Origin: Methylopila sp. M107
GTDB taxonomy: Bacteria; Pseudomonadota; Alphaproteobacteria; Rhizobiales; Methylopilaceae
Direction of reading: 5' to 3'
DNA: 64,000 nt
Assembly: GCF_000384475.1 (NCBI RefSeq)
Contig: NZ_ARWB01000001.1
Coordinates: 3,041,039 to 3,105,038 of the forward strand
Part shown: in pieces, positions 1 to 8,914 of the stretch
How positions within the stretch are numbered: position 1 is the first letter of the stretch
Layout of the letters: each line of letters starts with the position of its first letter
Notes under the pieces: model-generated
What the model saw: the letters and a program-made list of their open reading frames with translations, nothing else
Told to the model about the DNA's origin: nothing
The model's database searches: none
Made by a program: the position numbers and the translations under genes

Positions 1-2
1 CG

Positions 3-1001
3 CGCGCGTCGTCCGGTCTGGAGCTCGCCATGGTGCTCGACAACACGGGCTCCATGGAAGAAAGCAGCAGCATGCCCGCGCTGAAATCGGCGGCGAACAG
101 CCTGGTCGCGACCCTGTTCGGATCGGACACGACGGCGGCCAATCTCTATGTCGGGCTCGTGCCGTTCTCGCAGGCGGTCAATATCGGGACGGGCCGGACC
201 GGATGGGTCACGCCCGCCAGCCTGCAGACCGCCACCAATCCCTACTACCCGTCGCTCTGGACAGGCTGCGTCGAGGCCCGGCTGAGCGGCCTCGACCAGA
301 CCGACGATCCGCCGGCCGCCGCCAGCAGCAACTTCAAGGCCTATTACAGCCCGGACTCGGCCTACAACGACTGGATCAAGTACCGGCTCGGCATCCTGTT
401 CCCCTACACGGACGTCTATTACACGGCGTACAACGCCCAGCAGGGTCCGGGCGCCTATTGCCCGCAGCCGATGACGTTCCTGACCAACAACAAGGCCACG
501 ATCACCTCGGCGATCTCGGACATGAAGGCCGCGGGATCGACGATGATCAATCTGGGGGCGATCTGGGGTTGGCGCATGCTCTCGCCGCGCTGGCGCGGCT
601 ATTGGGCGACCGACTCGGCCGGCGCCAAGCTGCCGCTGGACTACAAGCTGAAGAACGCGAACAAGGCGGTCGTCATCATGACCGACGGCAACAACAGCTT
701 CGCGGCGAACAACTACACGGCCTATGGGACGCTGGCGGAAGCGAGGCTTGGCTCAGCCAAGCAGACGACGGCCGAGGGCGTCCTGGACACGCGGCTGGCG
801 GCGGCCTGCAGCAGCATGAAGACGGCCGGAATTCAGGTCTACACGGTCGCGTTCGACAATCCGGACGCCGCGACCAAGTCGCTGCTCGAAACCTGCGCGA
901 CCAGCGCAAGCTTTTACTTCGACGCGGCGAACACAGCGGCCCTGACCGCGGCGTTCCAGACCATCGGCGGCTCGCTGTCGAGGTTGCGGGTGAGCCGATG
1001 A
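3..1001 (+). CDS. TadG-like pilus-assembly protein with VWA domain (5' partial)
   Basis: The reading frame is open to the left edge, so this is the C-terminal part of a larger protein; the ATG at 30 is internal. The visible portion is a von Willebrand A domain with the metal-site motif DNTGSM near its start and an MTDG segment later on. This arrangement, with a VWA domain at the C-terminus, is typical of TadG/TadE-type proteins of the Flp/Tad pilus system in alphaproteobacteria. The N-terminal TadE-like membrane segment lies outside the window, so the family call is an inference from the VWA part. Another VWA protein of unknown role could look the same. Confidence 0.6.
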   Translation, partial: RASSGLELAMVLDNTGSMEESSSMPALKSAANSLVATLFGSDTTAANLYVGLVPFSQAVNIGTGRTGWVTPASLQTATNPYYPSLWTGCVEARLSGLDQTDDPPAAASSNFKAYYSPDSAYNDWIKYRLGILFPYTDVYYTAYNAQQGPGAYCPQPMTFLTNNKATITSAISDMKAAGSTMINLGAIWGWRMLSPRWRGYWATDSAGAKLPLDYKLKNANKAVVIMTDGNNSFAANNYTAYGTLAEARLGSAKQTTAEGVLDTRLAAACSSMKTAGIQVYTVAFDNPDAATKSLLETCATSASFYFDAANTAALTAAFQTIGGSLSRLRVSR

Positions 1002-1098
1002 GGCCACGGTTCGCCGCCTTGGCCTTGCGGCCAATGCCAACGGCGCGGCGAGCCCTGTAGCGTCTCCGAAATTCCGGGTCTGCAAGGGTCAGTTCGGC

Positions 1099-1914
1099 AT
1101 GCGGACCGCCATCTCGCTCGTCATTCTCGCATCGGTCGCGATTGTCGGATCGCCTCGCGGGGCAAGGTCCGAGGGCGCGGCCGCCACGCCCTCCACCGCG
1201 CTCGTGCTGTCGATCGACACGTCCGGCTCGGTCGACGAGACCCGCTACAATCTTCAGCTCGAGGGCGTCGCCGAGGCGCTCGAGGATCCCGTCACCCTGT
1301 CGGCGATTTCGGCGGCCGGCGGGGCGGGGATCTATCTGGCGATCGTGACATGGGCCGACGGCGCGCAGGTCGGGCTCGACTGGCGGCGGGTGGCCTCCGC
1401 GGCCGATGCGGCGGCGGTCGCGGCCAAAGTGAGGCGGCTGCCGCGCACGCCCGGCGAATTCACCTGCATCGGCGGCATGTTCCGAACGGTCACCGAGCGG
1501 CTGGTCCGCACGCTGCCGACGCCGGTGGAGCGCCTCATCGTCGACGTGTCGGGCGACGGGATCGACAATTGCGGCAGCGTCGGCGAAGTCCATGAGGAGC
1601 GCGACGCGCTGCTCGCCAAGGGCGCGACCATCAACGGCCTGCCGATCCTGGTGCCGGGCGAAAACGACGTCGTGGGGGTCGGCGCGTTCCGCAAGCCCGG
1701 CTTCGGCCTGCGCGAACTGCCCGGCATGTCGGACCAGAGCCCGAGCACGCTCGACAGCTGGTACCGGGACCATGTCATCGGCGGGCCGGGCTCGTTTCTG
1801 CTGCTCGCGCAGGGCTATGGCGACTTCGCCCGGGCGTTGAGGCGCAAGCTCGTGACCGAGATCAGCCGGCTGAGCGTTTCCGTGTCGCCAAGCGGCGAGA
1901 CCCGGGCCGACTGA
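1099..1914 (+). CDS. DUF1194-type VWA domain protein, exported
   Basis: The 271-residue protein starts at an ATG with an AAGGG ribosome site and a probable signal peptide ending near residue 24. A von Willebrand A fold follows, with the metal-site motif DTSGSVDE at residues 40-47 and a DVSGDG motif further on. The length and these motifs fit the DUF1194 family of periplasmic VWA proteins, whose function is not established. The preceding gene is also a VWA protein, but the 97-nt gap does not prove an operon. Two cysteines (FTCIGG and DNCGS) may form a disulfide in the periplasm. Confidence 0.72.
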   Translation: MRTAISLVILASVAIVGSPRGARSEGAAATPSTALVLSIDTSGSVDETRYNLQLEGVAEALEDPVTLSAISAAGGAGIYLAIVTWADGAQVGLDWRRVASAADAAAVAAKVRRLPRTPGEFTCIGGMFRTVTERLVRTLPTPVERLIVDVSGDGIDNCGSVGEVHEERDALLAKGATINGLPILVPGENDVVGVGAFRKPGFGLRELPGMSDQSPSTLDSWYRDHVIGGPGSFLLLAQGYGDFARALRRKLVTEISRLSVSVSPSGETRAD

Positions 1915-1916
1915 CG

Positions 1917-2888
1917 TCAGACGTTCGAAAGCTTGGCGAGAAGCGAGCAGCCGCGGGCCTCGGCGAGCGCGCGGCCGCGATCAGGGCCCATGACGTAGGC
2001 TGCCGTCGACAGCCCGTCCGCCGTCAGGCCGCTCGGCGCGAAGACGGTCGTCCGGGAGACGAGTGACGGCGACAGTCCTGTCCTCGGATCGAACAGGTGG
2101 TTGTCCGCGCCGTCCGCCGAAAACGCCGTGCCGCTCCCGGCCGAGGTCGCGGCGAAGCCCACGAAGTCCTCGTCCACGAAGGCGGGAGCCGCCGCGTCTG
2201 CAGTCTCCGCCACGCCGAGGCGCCACGGCGTTCCGTCGGCCGACACCCCGTAGGCGCCGAACTCGCCGGTGTCCACGAAGGCGTTCGGCGCGCCGCAAGC
2301 CCTCGCCTGGGCGATCACGCGGTCGGCCGCGTAGCCCTGCAGCACGCTGTTCAGCGTCATCGCCATGCCCGGCCGCGCGAAGGCGATCCGCGCCTCGGAG
2401 GCCTCAACGCCGCGCCAGTCGATCAGGTCGACCGCGCGCCTCAACTCGTCCGGCGTCGGTCGTCGCCCGGCGTCTGTCGCGTCGCGCCAGAGCGGCCAGA
2501 GCGGCTGGACGGTCGGGTCGAAGGCGCCCTCGGACGCTTGTGCAAGCTCGAGCGCGAAGCGTGTGAGCGCCAGGAGATGAGGGTCCGGGTTCTCGAGCGC
2601 GCCGTCGCGGTTGAGCCGAGACAGCGCGCTGTCTGGCCTCGTGAGGCTCGCGGCGCGCTCGCAGGCGCGGATCGCCGCGAACCCGCCCACGATCGCGGCG
2701 TCGAGCGCCGCAGCGTCCGGCCCTGCGAATGTCAGCGCGACCGTGGTCCCGAACGCGACGCCGGCGCGGGTCCGGGCCGTCAGCCCGTTCGCGCGCGCCA
2801 GCAGCCGGAACGCGGGCGCGTCGCCGGCGCAGAGCGCGAGCGCGCCGGCGGCTCCGAACAGCGCTGTCCTGCGCGACGGGCCGGTCAT
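1917..2888 (-). CDS. apbE: ApbE-family FAD:protein FMN transferase
   Basis: This 323-residue protein has a Tat/Sec-like N-terminus (SRRTALFG) and the ApbE fold: a VALTF segment, the SRLNRDG region, the EGAFDPTVQPL block, the NSVLQGYAADR segment, the DTGEFGAYG block and the NHLFDPRTG motif near the C-terminus. ApbE enzymes attach FMN from FAD to a threonine of exported redox proteins. The ATG overlaps the stop of the NosR-like gene (ATGA), so the two are translationally coupled, and the likely substrate is that neighbour's FMN-binding domain. It is the last gene of the minus-strand operon. Confidence 0.85.
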   Translation of the reverse strand: MTGPSRRTALFGAAGALALCAGDAPAFRLLARANGLTARTRAGVAFGTTVALTFAGPDAAALDAAIVGGFAAIRACERAASLTRPDSALSRLNRDGALENPDPHLLALTRFALELAQASEGAFDPTVQPLWPLWRDATDAGRRPTPDELRRAVDLIDWRGVEASEARIAFARPGMAMTLNSVLQGYAADRVIAQARACGAPNAFVDTGEFGAYGVSADGTPWRLGVAETADAAAPAFVDEDFVGFAATSAGSGTAFSADGADNHLFDPRTGLSPSLVSRTTVFAPSGLTADGLSTAAYVMGPDRGRALAEARGCSLLAKLSNV

Positions 2889-4990
2889 TCGGCCGCCTCC
2901 GCGGTTGAGAGCCTGACCTTCGGGCGCTTCGCCGCGAGGATCTCCGGCACGCATTGGCGGGGATCGCGGATGATCGTCACGCAGTCCATGCACTGGAAGC
3001 ATTCGGCGTAGTCGACCTTGCCCGCCGGATCGATCGCGCCGTAGCGGCAGCGCACCCGGCAGAGCTGGCAGGGCGAGCCGCATTCGGCCCGGCGGGGGAT
3101 CCAGTCCAGCAGTCTGAGGCGCCCGCCGATCGCGAGCGCCGCGCCGAGCGGGCAGAGATAGCGGCAGAACGCCTTGTAGACGAAGAGGTTGAGGACGATC
3201 AGCCCGACCGCATAGACCACGAAGGGCCACGACCGGACGAAGAACAGCGTGATCGAGGTCTTGAACGGCTCGATCTCGGCGAGCGGATCGACGAGCGGCG
3301 ACGCGGTCGCGGCCGCGGCCACGAGGCCGGCCAGCACGAGATACTTCGCCTTGCGCAGGATGCGGTCGAGCGCCGGCGGGACGTGGCGCTGGCGAATGTG
3401 AAGCGGCCTCGCGGCCCATGCGGCGAGCTCCTGCAGGGCGCCGAACGGACAGAGCCAGCCGCAGAACGTGCCGCGGCCCCAGACCACGAGCGTCGCGATC
3501 GCGAACGCCCACAGCGCCAGCGACGGCGGATCGTAGAGCAGGAAGCTGAAGTCGCGCGTGCTGAAGGCCGCGCGAACCGCGCCCACGATCGTCACGATCG
3601 AGAGCTGCGCCTGCGCGTACCAGCCGATGAAGCCGAGCGTGAAGACGAGGAAGCCGAAGCGAAACCACGAGAAGCGCGACGCGTCCGCGACAAGAGCGCG
3701 ATCGCGCGCGAGCGTCGGGACCAGCAGGACGAGCGCGGCCCCGATCAGGCCGAGCTCCGGCCAGCGGGCGGTCCAACTGTCGACCCAGCTCGGACCGGCG
3801 TCCGGCCGCGTCTTCGTGAACAACGCGTCCGGCAGCGCGTAAGCGGCGTCGAACTCCTTGGCGACGCGCTCGGTCAGGATTTGGCCGCGCTCGCGCTCCA
3901 CTTTCAGCGACAGCGTCCAGGGCGCGGACGGATCAAAACCGGCTTCGCCGACGATCTTAAGGATCGTCCATGGGCCGTCCGGCATGCCCGCGAGCCCGGC
4001 GCCGCGCCGCTCGATCGCAAGGTCGCGCGCATTGACCGCCAGCCCGTCCTGAACGACCGCGATGCGCTCCGGGATCGAGCCGAGCACGAAATCCTCGCCG
4101 AGCGCGTTCCAGCGGCCGGACGTCAGCAGCATCAGGGCGTGGGCGTCGGGGCCGATCTCGTTCGCCAGCCTGTCGAAGCGCTCCTGACCGAGCAGGTTGC
4201 GTCCGATTGAGGGGACGTTGAGATAGGCGACATAGACGTCGATGAACGGCTCGCCCGGCCGCTCGGCCGAGATGGGATCGGAATCCGCGACGCTCGTATC
4301 CGCAAACGCCTTGTCGACGTCGCGGTTCAGGACGGTGACGCGCCTGACATAGCCTTTCTCGAGCAGTTGCGCCCAGCTCAGCGGCTCGAAACCGTCGGGC
4401 TTGGCGTCGACGCGCAAGGCCGAGCTTCGGCCGGCCCCGAAGCCGAGCTTGGCGCGCGCGACCGCGAGCGCCGCGGTCAGCATCGTCTCGTTGATGACCC
4501 GGGTCGAGGCCGTCGCCATCGAGATCCCGTCGACTACGGTCGCGGGCGGCGCGCCGTTGGCCCGGGCGTTGGCGCGCCCCACGCTGATCGCCCGGCGGGC
4601 CGACAGGCCGACATACTGCTCCACGAAGGCGAACAGCGGCGCGGAGCCCATGCCCTCGAGGAACACCGGCTCATGATGGCTGAGCACCTTGGCTTCGAGG
4701 AAACGGCCGTCCGGCTGCAGCGCGATCAGGAGGTCCGGCGGGGTTCCGCCGAAGCCGGGGATCGGCGCGAAATCGATCGACTCGAACGCATAGGCGACGA
4801 CCTCCCAGGACCCCGCCGCCTGCTTGAGGATCGGCCAGATGGGCAGCACGTCGTCCTTCTCGCCCACCGCAAGAGGCGGCGGGAACTGCCGCTCCATCCC
4901 GGCGCGGTCGAGCGTTCCGGCAAGCGCCGGAATAAGCCCCGCGAGCAGCAGCCCGGACGAAAGCGCGAGCGCCCGGAGCAGGCGTTTCAT
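2885..4990 (-). CDS. NosR/NirI-like membrane protein with FMN-binding and 4Fe-4S domains
   Basis: The protein has 701 residues. A signal peptide (1-24) precedes a periplasmic FMN-binding domain whose DGISMATAS stretch (164-172) resembles the SGAT flavinylation motif, making Thr170 the likely FMN site. Several membrane helices follow, with NosR-type cysteine motifs CGWLCPFG and CRYLCPLG, then a cytoplasmic ferredoxin-like tail (CxxxCxxCxxxC and CFQCMDC). The family moves electrons across the membrane between Fe-S centres and periplasmic flavin. No nos genes are present: its neighbours are PQQ-dehydrogenase accessory genes and apbE, so a role in alcohol oxidation or in supplying low-potential electrons is inferred. 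The last cluster could hold one or two Fe-S centres. Confidence 0.82.
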   Translation of the reverse strand: MKRLLRALALSSGLLLAGLIPALAGTLDRAGMERQFPPPLAVGEKDDVLPIWPILKQAAGSWEVVAYAFESIDFAPIPGFGGTPPDLLIALQPDGRFLEAKVLSHHEPVFLEGMGSAPLFAFVEQYVGLSARRAISVGRANARANGAPPATVVDGISMATASTRVINETMLTAALAVARAKLGFGAGRSSALRVDAKPDGFEPLSWAQLLEKGYVRRVTVLNRDVDKAFADTSVADSDPISAERPGEPFIDVYVAYLNVPSIGRNLLGQERFDRLANEIGPDAHALMLLTSGRWNALGEDFVLGSIPERIAVVQDGLAVNARDLAIERRGAGLAGMPDGPWTILKIVGEAGFDPSAPWTLSLKVERERGQILTERVAKEFDAAYALPDALFTKTRPDAGPSWVDSWTARWPELGLIGAALVLLVPTLARDRALVADASRFSWFRFGFLVFTLGFIGWYAQAQLSIVTIVGAVRAAFSTRDFSFLLYDPPSLALWAFAIATLVVWGRGTFCGWLCPFGALQELAAWAARPLHIRQRHVPPALDRILRKAKYLVLAGLVAAAATASPLVDPLAEIEPFKTSITLFFVRSWPFVVYAVGLIVLNLFVYKAFCRYLCPLGAALAIGGRLRLLDWIPRRAECGSPCQLCRVRCRYGAIDPAGKVDYAECFQCMDCVTIIRDPRQCVPEILAAKRPKVRLSTAEAAE

Positions 4991-5006
4991 GTCCGACCGG
5001 AACGCG

Positions 5007-6140
5007 TCATCGGCGGTCCGCGACCGGACGGGCGTCCGGCCGGATCGCGACGCCCCACGGAAAGCGCCCGACCTTGATGGTCTTGACGGCCTTGCGGCTC
5101 GCGACGTCGATCATCGTGACGTCGCCCGAGACGCCGTTGGTCGTCAGCAGCATGGCGTCGCCGGGCGTGAATTCGAGGTGCCAGACGCGCCGGCCCACCA
5201 GGATGTAGGACAGGACCTCGTAGGTCCGTGCGTCGACGACCGCGACGCGGTCCGACGGTCCAAGCGCGACGAAGGCGAGCGCGCCGTCGCGGGTGAGCTT
5301 CACCCCGACCGGCTGCAGCCGGTCCGGCGCGACGCCCGGCACGGCGAACTCGATCGTCTTGAGGATCGCGCGGCTCTTGACGTCGATGACCGCGACCGTG
5401 CCGCCGATCTCGGACGACACCCACACCAGCTTTCCGTCGCGGTCGAACTCGGCGTGCCGCGGCCTCTGGCCGACCGGCGTGACCTCGGTCGAGGTCAGCG
5501 CCGCGACGTCGATCCAGTGCACCAGATTGGCCGTCTCGGACGTCGTGATCGCGGTCATGCCGTCGGGGCTGATCGCCATGCCCTCCGGCTCGAAGCCGAC
5601 CGATATCTGGGCCAGGACCTTTCGCGTCTCGACGTCCACCACCGTGGTCAGGGCGTCGTTCTCGTTGGCGATGAACAGCTTGGCGCCGTCGGGCGACAGA
5701 GCGAACTGCTCAGGGTCCTCGCCGGAGGGAAGGTCGTGCAGGACCTTGCCGCTCGCCGGATCGATCACCTGGACGGAGTTCGAGTCGCTCGCGCAGACGA
5801 ACAGCTTCGAGCCGTCTGGCGAAAACACCACGCCGCGCGGCCTGCGGCCGACCGAGAAGGTGCGGGTGACCTCGCGGGTCTCGGTGTCGATCACCGAAAT
5901 CGTGTTGTCGCGCTCGTTGGTGACGAAGGCCTCGACCGCCCTCGCGGCGCCGGCCGCGCCCGACGCCGCGGCGAAACCGAGCGTGACCGCCGCGAGCGTC
6001 GTGCGAAGGCGTCTCAGCGCCCGACGGCGATCGTCATTCGTCGCCCGCGCGCGCGGCGCGCGGAGGGCCGCCCGACCGGTCGATCGTCGCCGGGTCGATA
6101 CAGCGTCGGCGTCATTGGGCGAGGCGTTGGGCTCGGTCAT
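5007..6140 (-). CDS. PQQ-dehydrogenase-associated YVTN beta-propeller protein
   Basis: The 377-residue protein has an arginine-rich N-terminus, a hydrophobic export segment (about 48-68), then seven or so propeller blades with repeated phrases such as FSPDGSKLFV, VIDPASGKV and ISPDGMTA. It matches the beta-propeller family found beside PQQ-dependent alcohol dehydrogenases. Its biochemical role is unknown; scaffolding or substrate handling in the periplasm has been suggested for such proteins. The start is 1 nt after the stop of the upstream binding-protein gene, so the two are co-transcribed. The N-terminal 45 residues are unusually long for a signal peptide, and a later start is possible. 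Confidence 0.75.
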   Translation of the reverse strand: MTEPNASPNDADAVSTRRRSTGRAALRAPRARATNDDRRRALRRLRTTLAAVTLGFAAASGAAGAARAVEAFVTNERDNTISVIDTETREVTRTFSVGRRPRGVVFSPDGSKLFVCASDSNSVQVIDPASGKVLHDLPSGEDPEQFALSPDGAKLFIANENDALTTVVDVETRKVLAQISVGFEPEGMAISPDGMTAITTSETANLVHWIDVAALTSTEVTPVGQRPRHAEFDRDGKLVWVSSEIGGTVAVIDVKSRAILKTIEFAVPGVAPDRLQPVGVKLTRDGALAFVALGPSDRVAVVDARTYEVLSYILVGRRVWHLEFTPGDAMLLTTNGVSGDVTMIDVASRKAVKTIKVGRFPWGVAIRPDARPVADRR

Positions 6141-6141
6141 G

Positions 6142-7413
6142 TCATCCCTTCATGACGGCGCAAGCGGTCTCGGCCTTGTCGAGGCCGAGCGTGTCGAGCT
6201 CCGTCTTCTGGTGCAGGAAACCTTCGAGCGGCGCGGTCGCGATCACGGCGCCGGGCCACAGCAGGTAGATCGGTTGGCGCAACTGACCGTTCCAGCTGCG
6301 GAAGCTCAGGCTGCGGCCCTTGAAGCCGCCGGCTTCGAAGCGATCCGAGAGCAGCAGGTCGCGGATCGTCGAGGCGTCAGCGCTCTTCAGCTGCAGCGCA
6401 GCCTCGGCCACCGCATGCGCGGCCATCCAGCCAGCGTAGTCGATCGGCCGCATCCGCCGCCCGGCGAGCTTGCGGAAGCGGTCCTGCAGTTGGACCGCCG
6501 CCCAGGACTCGACCGGCGCGCCCCAGCCCGCAGGCGTCAGGCCATGCGTGCCGACGACCGGACGGGGGGAGGCGGTGTTGTAGGGCAGGCTCGCGCCGAA
6601 CTCGCCCGCTTCGTCGGCGACAGCCACGACGTCGTGCTCGGGCCCCCGGGTCGCGAGCGTCAGTTCGTCGGTCGCGCTGTCGCGGATGTCTGCGCCGGCG
6701 GCGTCGAAAGGCCTTTCCTCGACGATCTTCGCCCCGAACTTGCGCGCGCTTTTCCTCAGCGCCTCGGCGTAGAGCCGGTCCTCCGGCTTCGGGCCGACGA
6801 TCAGCAGGATGCGGCTCCAGCGCTTGACGGTGAGGAACTGCAGCAGCGCGTCGGTCAGCATGTCGCGCGAGGGGAGCACGTGGAGCAGCCCCGCGCGGCA
6901 GTCGGCGTCGCGCAGCCGCGTGTCCGGCGCGCCGACGTTGAACAGCACGACGTTCTTCGAGGCCGCGAGATCGGCGAGCGCCAGAAGGTCGTCGGCCGGC
7001 GCGTTCACCACCACGAAGCCGGGCTTCTCGCGCTCGACGATCTCGGCGAACGCGGTCTCCAGATCGCCGTTCGGCTCGACGACCGTCGACCTGAGGTCGA
7101 ACTTCAGCCCGAGGAACCTGCCCGTGGCGTTCGCCTCGTTGATCCCGAGTTCGGCGCCCTTCAGGCCTTCGTCGTCCGGAATCGGGTCCTCATTGTTGAG
7201 GGGGGTCGGACGTTCGGTCCGGCGCTCGAAATAGTGGATCTGCACAGATCGCAGTTCGGGGCGCGGTTTCGGCGCCGGCGCAGGCGGCGTCTCCAGCTGT
7301 GCGGCGGCGTTCGGAAGGCGCGGCGTCGGGGCCGCGTCCGCGGCCGTCGCGGCGGCCGCCGCGAGCGCGAAGGCGCGCAAAAAGGCCCTTCCGCGCCAAT
7401 GCATCGATTCCAC
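6142..7413 (-). CDS. ABC-type periplasmic binding protein of the PQQ alcohol dehydrogenase system
   Basis: The 423-residue protein has an N-terminal signal sequence (AFALAAAAATAADAA) and a leucine/isoleucine/valine-binding-protein-like fold: a LKGAELGINEAN motif, a GFVVVNAP strand-turn and a GTHGLTPAGWG block. It resembles the binding protein that accompanies PQQ-dependent alcohol dehydrogenases. The usual ATPase and permease partners are not seen next to it here; the downstream genes are the beta-propeller, NosR-like and ApbE genes. It is the first gene of the minus-strand operon and diverges from the cytochrome gene. A start nine bases further in (MHWRG) is also possible. Confidence 0.7.
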   Translation of the reverse strand: MESMHWRGRAFLRAFALAAAAATAADAAPTPRLPNAAAQLETPPAPAPKPRPELRSVQIHYFERRTERPTPLNNEDPIPDDEGLKGAELGINEANATGRFLGLKFDLRSTVVEPNGDLETAFAEIVEREKPGFVVVNAPADDLLALADLAASKNVVLFNVGAPDTRLRDADCRAGLLHVLPSRDMLTDALLQFLTVKRWSRILLIVGPKPEDRLYAEALRKSARKFGAKIVEERPFDAAGADIRDSATDELTLATRGPEHDVVAVADEAGEFGASLPYNTASPRPVVGTHGLTPAGWGAPVESWAAVQLQDRFRKLAGRRMRPIDYAGWMAAHAVAEAALQLKSADASTIRDLLLSDRFEAGGFKGRSLSFRSWNGQLRQPIYLLWPGAVIATAPLEGFLHQKTELDTLGLDKAETACAVMKG

Positions 7414-7470
7414 CCCGCTGCGTTTCTTTTTTTGAGCGCAGCAGGATAAGGGCCGGCCGACGGGGCGGGA

Positions 7471-7484
7471 TTGTACTTATGGGC
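7471..7484. promoter_or_regulatory. Candidate operator shared by the two quinoprotein promoters (copy 1)
   Basis: TTGTACTTATGGGC lies in the 166-nt divergent region between the binding-protein gene and the cytochrome gene. A near-identical TGTACTTAATGGC occurs upstream of the PQQ dehydrogenase. Two promoters of the same pathway sharing this sequence suggests a binding site, possibly for the LuxR-type regulator encoded nearby. No experimental consensus was used. Confidence 0.3.
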
Positions 7485-7579
7485 GCCCGCCGAACTCTCA
7501 ATTTAGAGCCGTACCAACGTACAATACGGTGGCTCAGGACCCATTGTTAGCTTCCGCGCCCAACGGGGAGGGAGCCTCA

Positions 7580-8008
7580 ATGAAGGTCTCGAAAATCACC
7601 TGCGCGATCGGCGCTGCGTTCATCTGCGGCGTCGCCGCGACGGCGGCCTTCGCGCATGGAGACGTGGCGCCGCAGCCGGTCGACACCGCGGGACTCGCCC
7701 CGCTCGGCGAGGAGTGGAAGGAAGAAAATCCGTACCGCGGCGACGCGACCGCGATCAAGATCGGCGCCTCGGGCTACAACCAGAACTGCGCCCGCTGCCA
7801 CGGCCTCGAGGCGATCTCCGGCGGCCTCGCGCCTGACCTTCGTCACCTCGAAAAGGGCAAGGAAGGCGACGAGTGGTTCTCGCAGCGCGTGCAGGGCGGC
7901 GCGATCATCAACGGCGTGACCAAGATGCCGTCCTTCGCCGGCGTCATCTCGCAGGAAGGTTTGTGGGCGATCCGCAGCTACCTCGAATCCCAGCACGTCG
8001 ACGAGTGA
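7580..8008 (+). CDS. pedF: PedF-like cytochrome c-550, electron acceptor of PQQ dehydrogenase
   Basis: The 142-residue protein starts at an ATG preceded by GGGGAGGGAG. It has a signal peptide ending in AAFA, one haem-binding CARCH motif, and a KMPSFAG segment that supplies the likely axial methionine. The mature start (HGDVAPQPVDT) and the haem region (NQNCARCHGLEAISGG) match cytochrome c-550 of the Ped alcohol-oxidation system, which takes electrons from the quinoprotein dehydrogenase. It leads a plus-strand operon with the MoxJ-like gene, whose GTG start overlaps its stop. It could alternatively be called a XoxG-type cytochrome, but it is shorter than classical cytochrome cL. Confidence 0.75.
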   Translation: MKVSKITCAIGAAFICGVAATAAFAHGDVAPQPVDTAGLAPLGEEWKEENPYRGDATAIKIGASGYNQNCARCHGLEAISGGLAPDLRHLEKGKEGDEWFSQRVQGGAIINGVTKMPSFAGVISQEGLWAIRSYLESQHVDE

Positions 8009-8883
8009 CGCGGTCCGCGCCCTCCCGACGCCGGGTGCTGGGCGTCCTCTGCGGCGCCGCGATCCTCGCGCCGGTCGCGTCTTTTGCGCGGCCATACGAC
8101 GAGGTGATCGATTCGGGCGTGTTGCGCGTGGCCCTCTACCGCGACAACGCTCCTTTTTCTGACGATCCCGACGGCAAGCCCGTCGGGATCGACGTCGACC
8201 TAGCGACGAGGATCGCCGAAAAGCTCGGCGTGAAACCCGAAATTCGCATCGTCGAGGCGTCCGAGAACGTCGATGGCGATTTCCGCCTGAACCTCTGGCG
8301 CGGCGACCTTGCGGGCTCGAAGCTCGCCGACCTGATGCTGAACGTGCCGGCCGACAAGATGCTGGCGGTGCGCAACGAACAGGTCGCGTTCACAGCGCCT
8401 TACGCCGAGCAGCGGCTCGCGGTCGCCTATCGCCGCGACAGCGTCGAAGGCGGCTTCCAGGACGTGCAGGATGTGCAAGGTCGCTCGGTCGCGGTCGAGG
8501 GCACGAGCCCTGTCGACGCGCTGATCGGTTTCGCCAATGGCGGAATCTATCGCGACTCGCTGAAGCATTTCCGCACCTTCGGAGAGGCCGCAGCGAGCTT
8601 CCTGACGGGCGAAGCCGAGTTTCTCGGCGGGACCCGCGCGGCGATCGAGGCCGCGGTGGCGAAAGCCGCGCCCGCTGCGCGCGCCGGCGAGATCGACGTG
8701 AAGGATTTAGCCGGCACAGGACTTGTCAAGCCGCGCTGGGAAATCTGCGGGGCTGTGCGCATCGACTCGCGCGACCTCGGCTATCGGATCGGCGACGCCG
8801 TCGCCGCGCTCACCGCCGAAGGCGCGCTGAAGTCGATCTACGAGGCGCATGGCGCAACGTTCAGCGCGCCGGCTGGATATTGA
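8005..8883 (+). CDS. Quinoprotein dehydrogenase-associated binding protein (MoxJ/XoxJ-like)
   Basis: The GTG start overlaps the cytochrome stop codon (GTGA), which fixes the start and shows coupling. The 292-residue protein has an arginine-rich signal peptide (RRRVLGVLCGAAILAPVASFA) followed by a type-2 periplasmic binding fold: LRVALYRDNAPFS, PVGIDVDLATRIAEKLG, and a GTSPVDALIGF segment. Proteins of this type (MxaJ/XoxJ) accompany PQQ methanol and ethanol dehydrogenases and are thought to help activate or mature the enzyme rather than import solutes. Order here is cytochrome, J-type protein, dehydrogenase, unlike the common F-G-J order. Confidence 0.78.
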   Translation: MTRSAPSRRRVLGVLCGAAILAPVASFARPYDEVIDSGVLRVALYRDNAPFSDDPDGKPVGIDVDLATRIAEKLGVKPEIRIVEASENVDGDFRLNLWRGDLAGSKLADLMLNVPADKMLAVRNEQVAFTAPYAEQRLAVAYRRDSVEGGFQDVQDVQGRSVAVEGTSPVDALIGFANGGIYRDSLKHFRTFGEAAASFLTGEAEFLGGTRAAIEAAVAKAAPAARAGEIDVKDLAGTGLVKPRWEICGAVRIDSRDLGYRIGDAVAALTAEGALKSIYEAHGATFSAPAGY

Positions 8884-8914
8884 TAATAATCAATAAGTTA
8901 CTTCGATTATTAGG

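Noticed and set aside
2885-4990. NosR of a nitrous-oxide reductase system
   Set aside because: No nosZ, nosD, nosF or nosY genes nearby; the context is PQQ alcohol oxidation, so only NosR-like is claimed.
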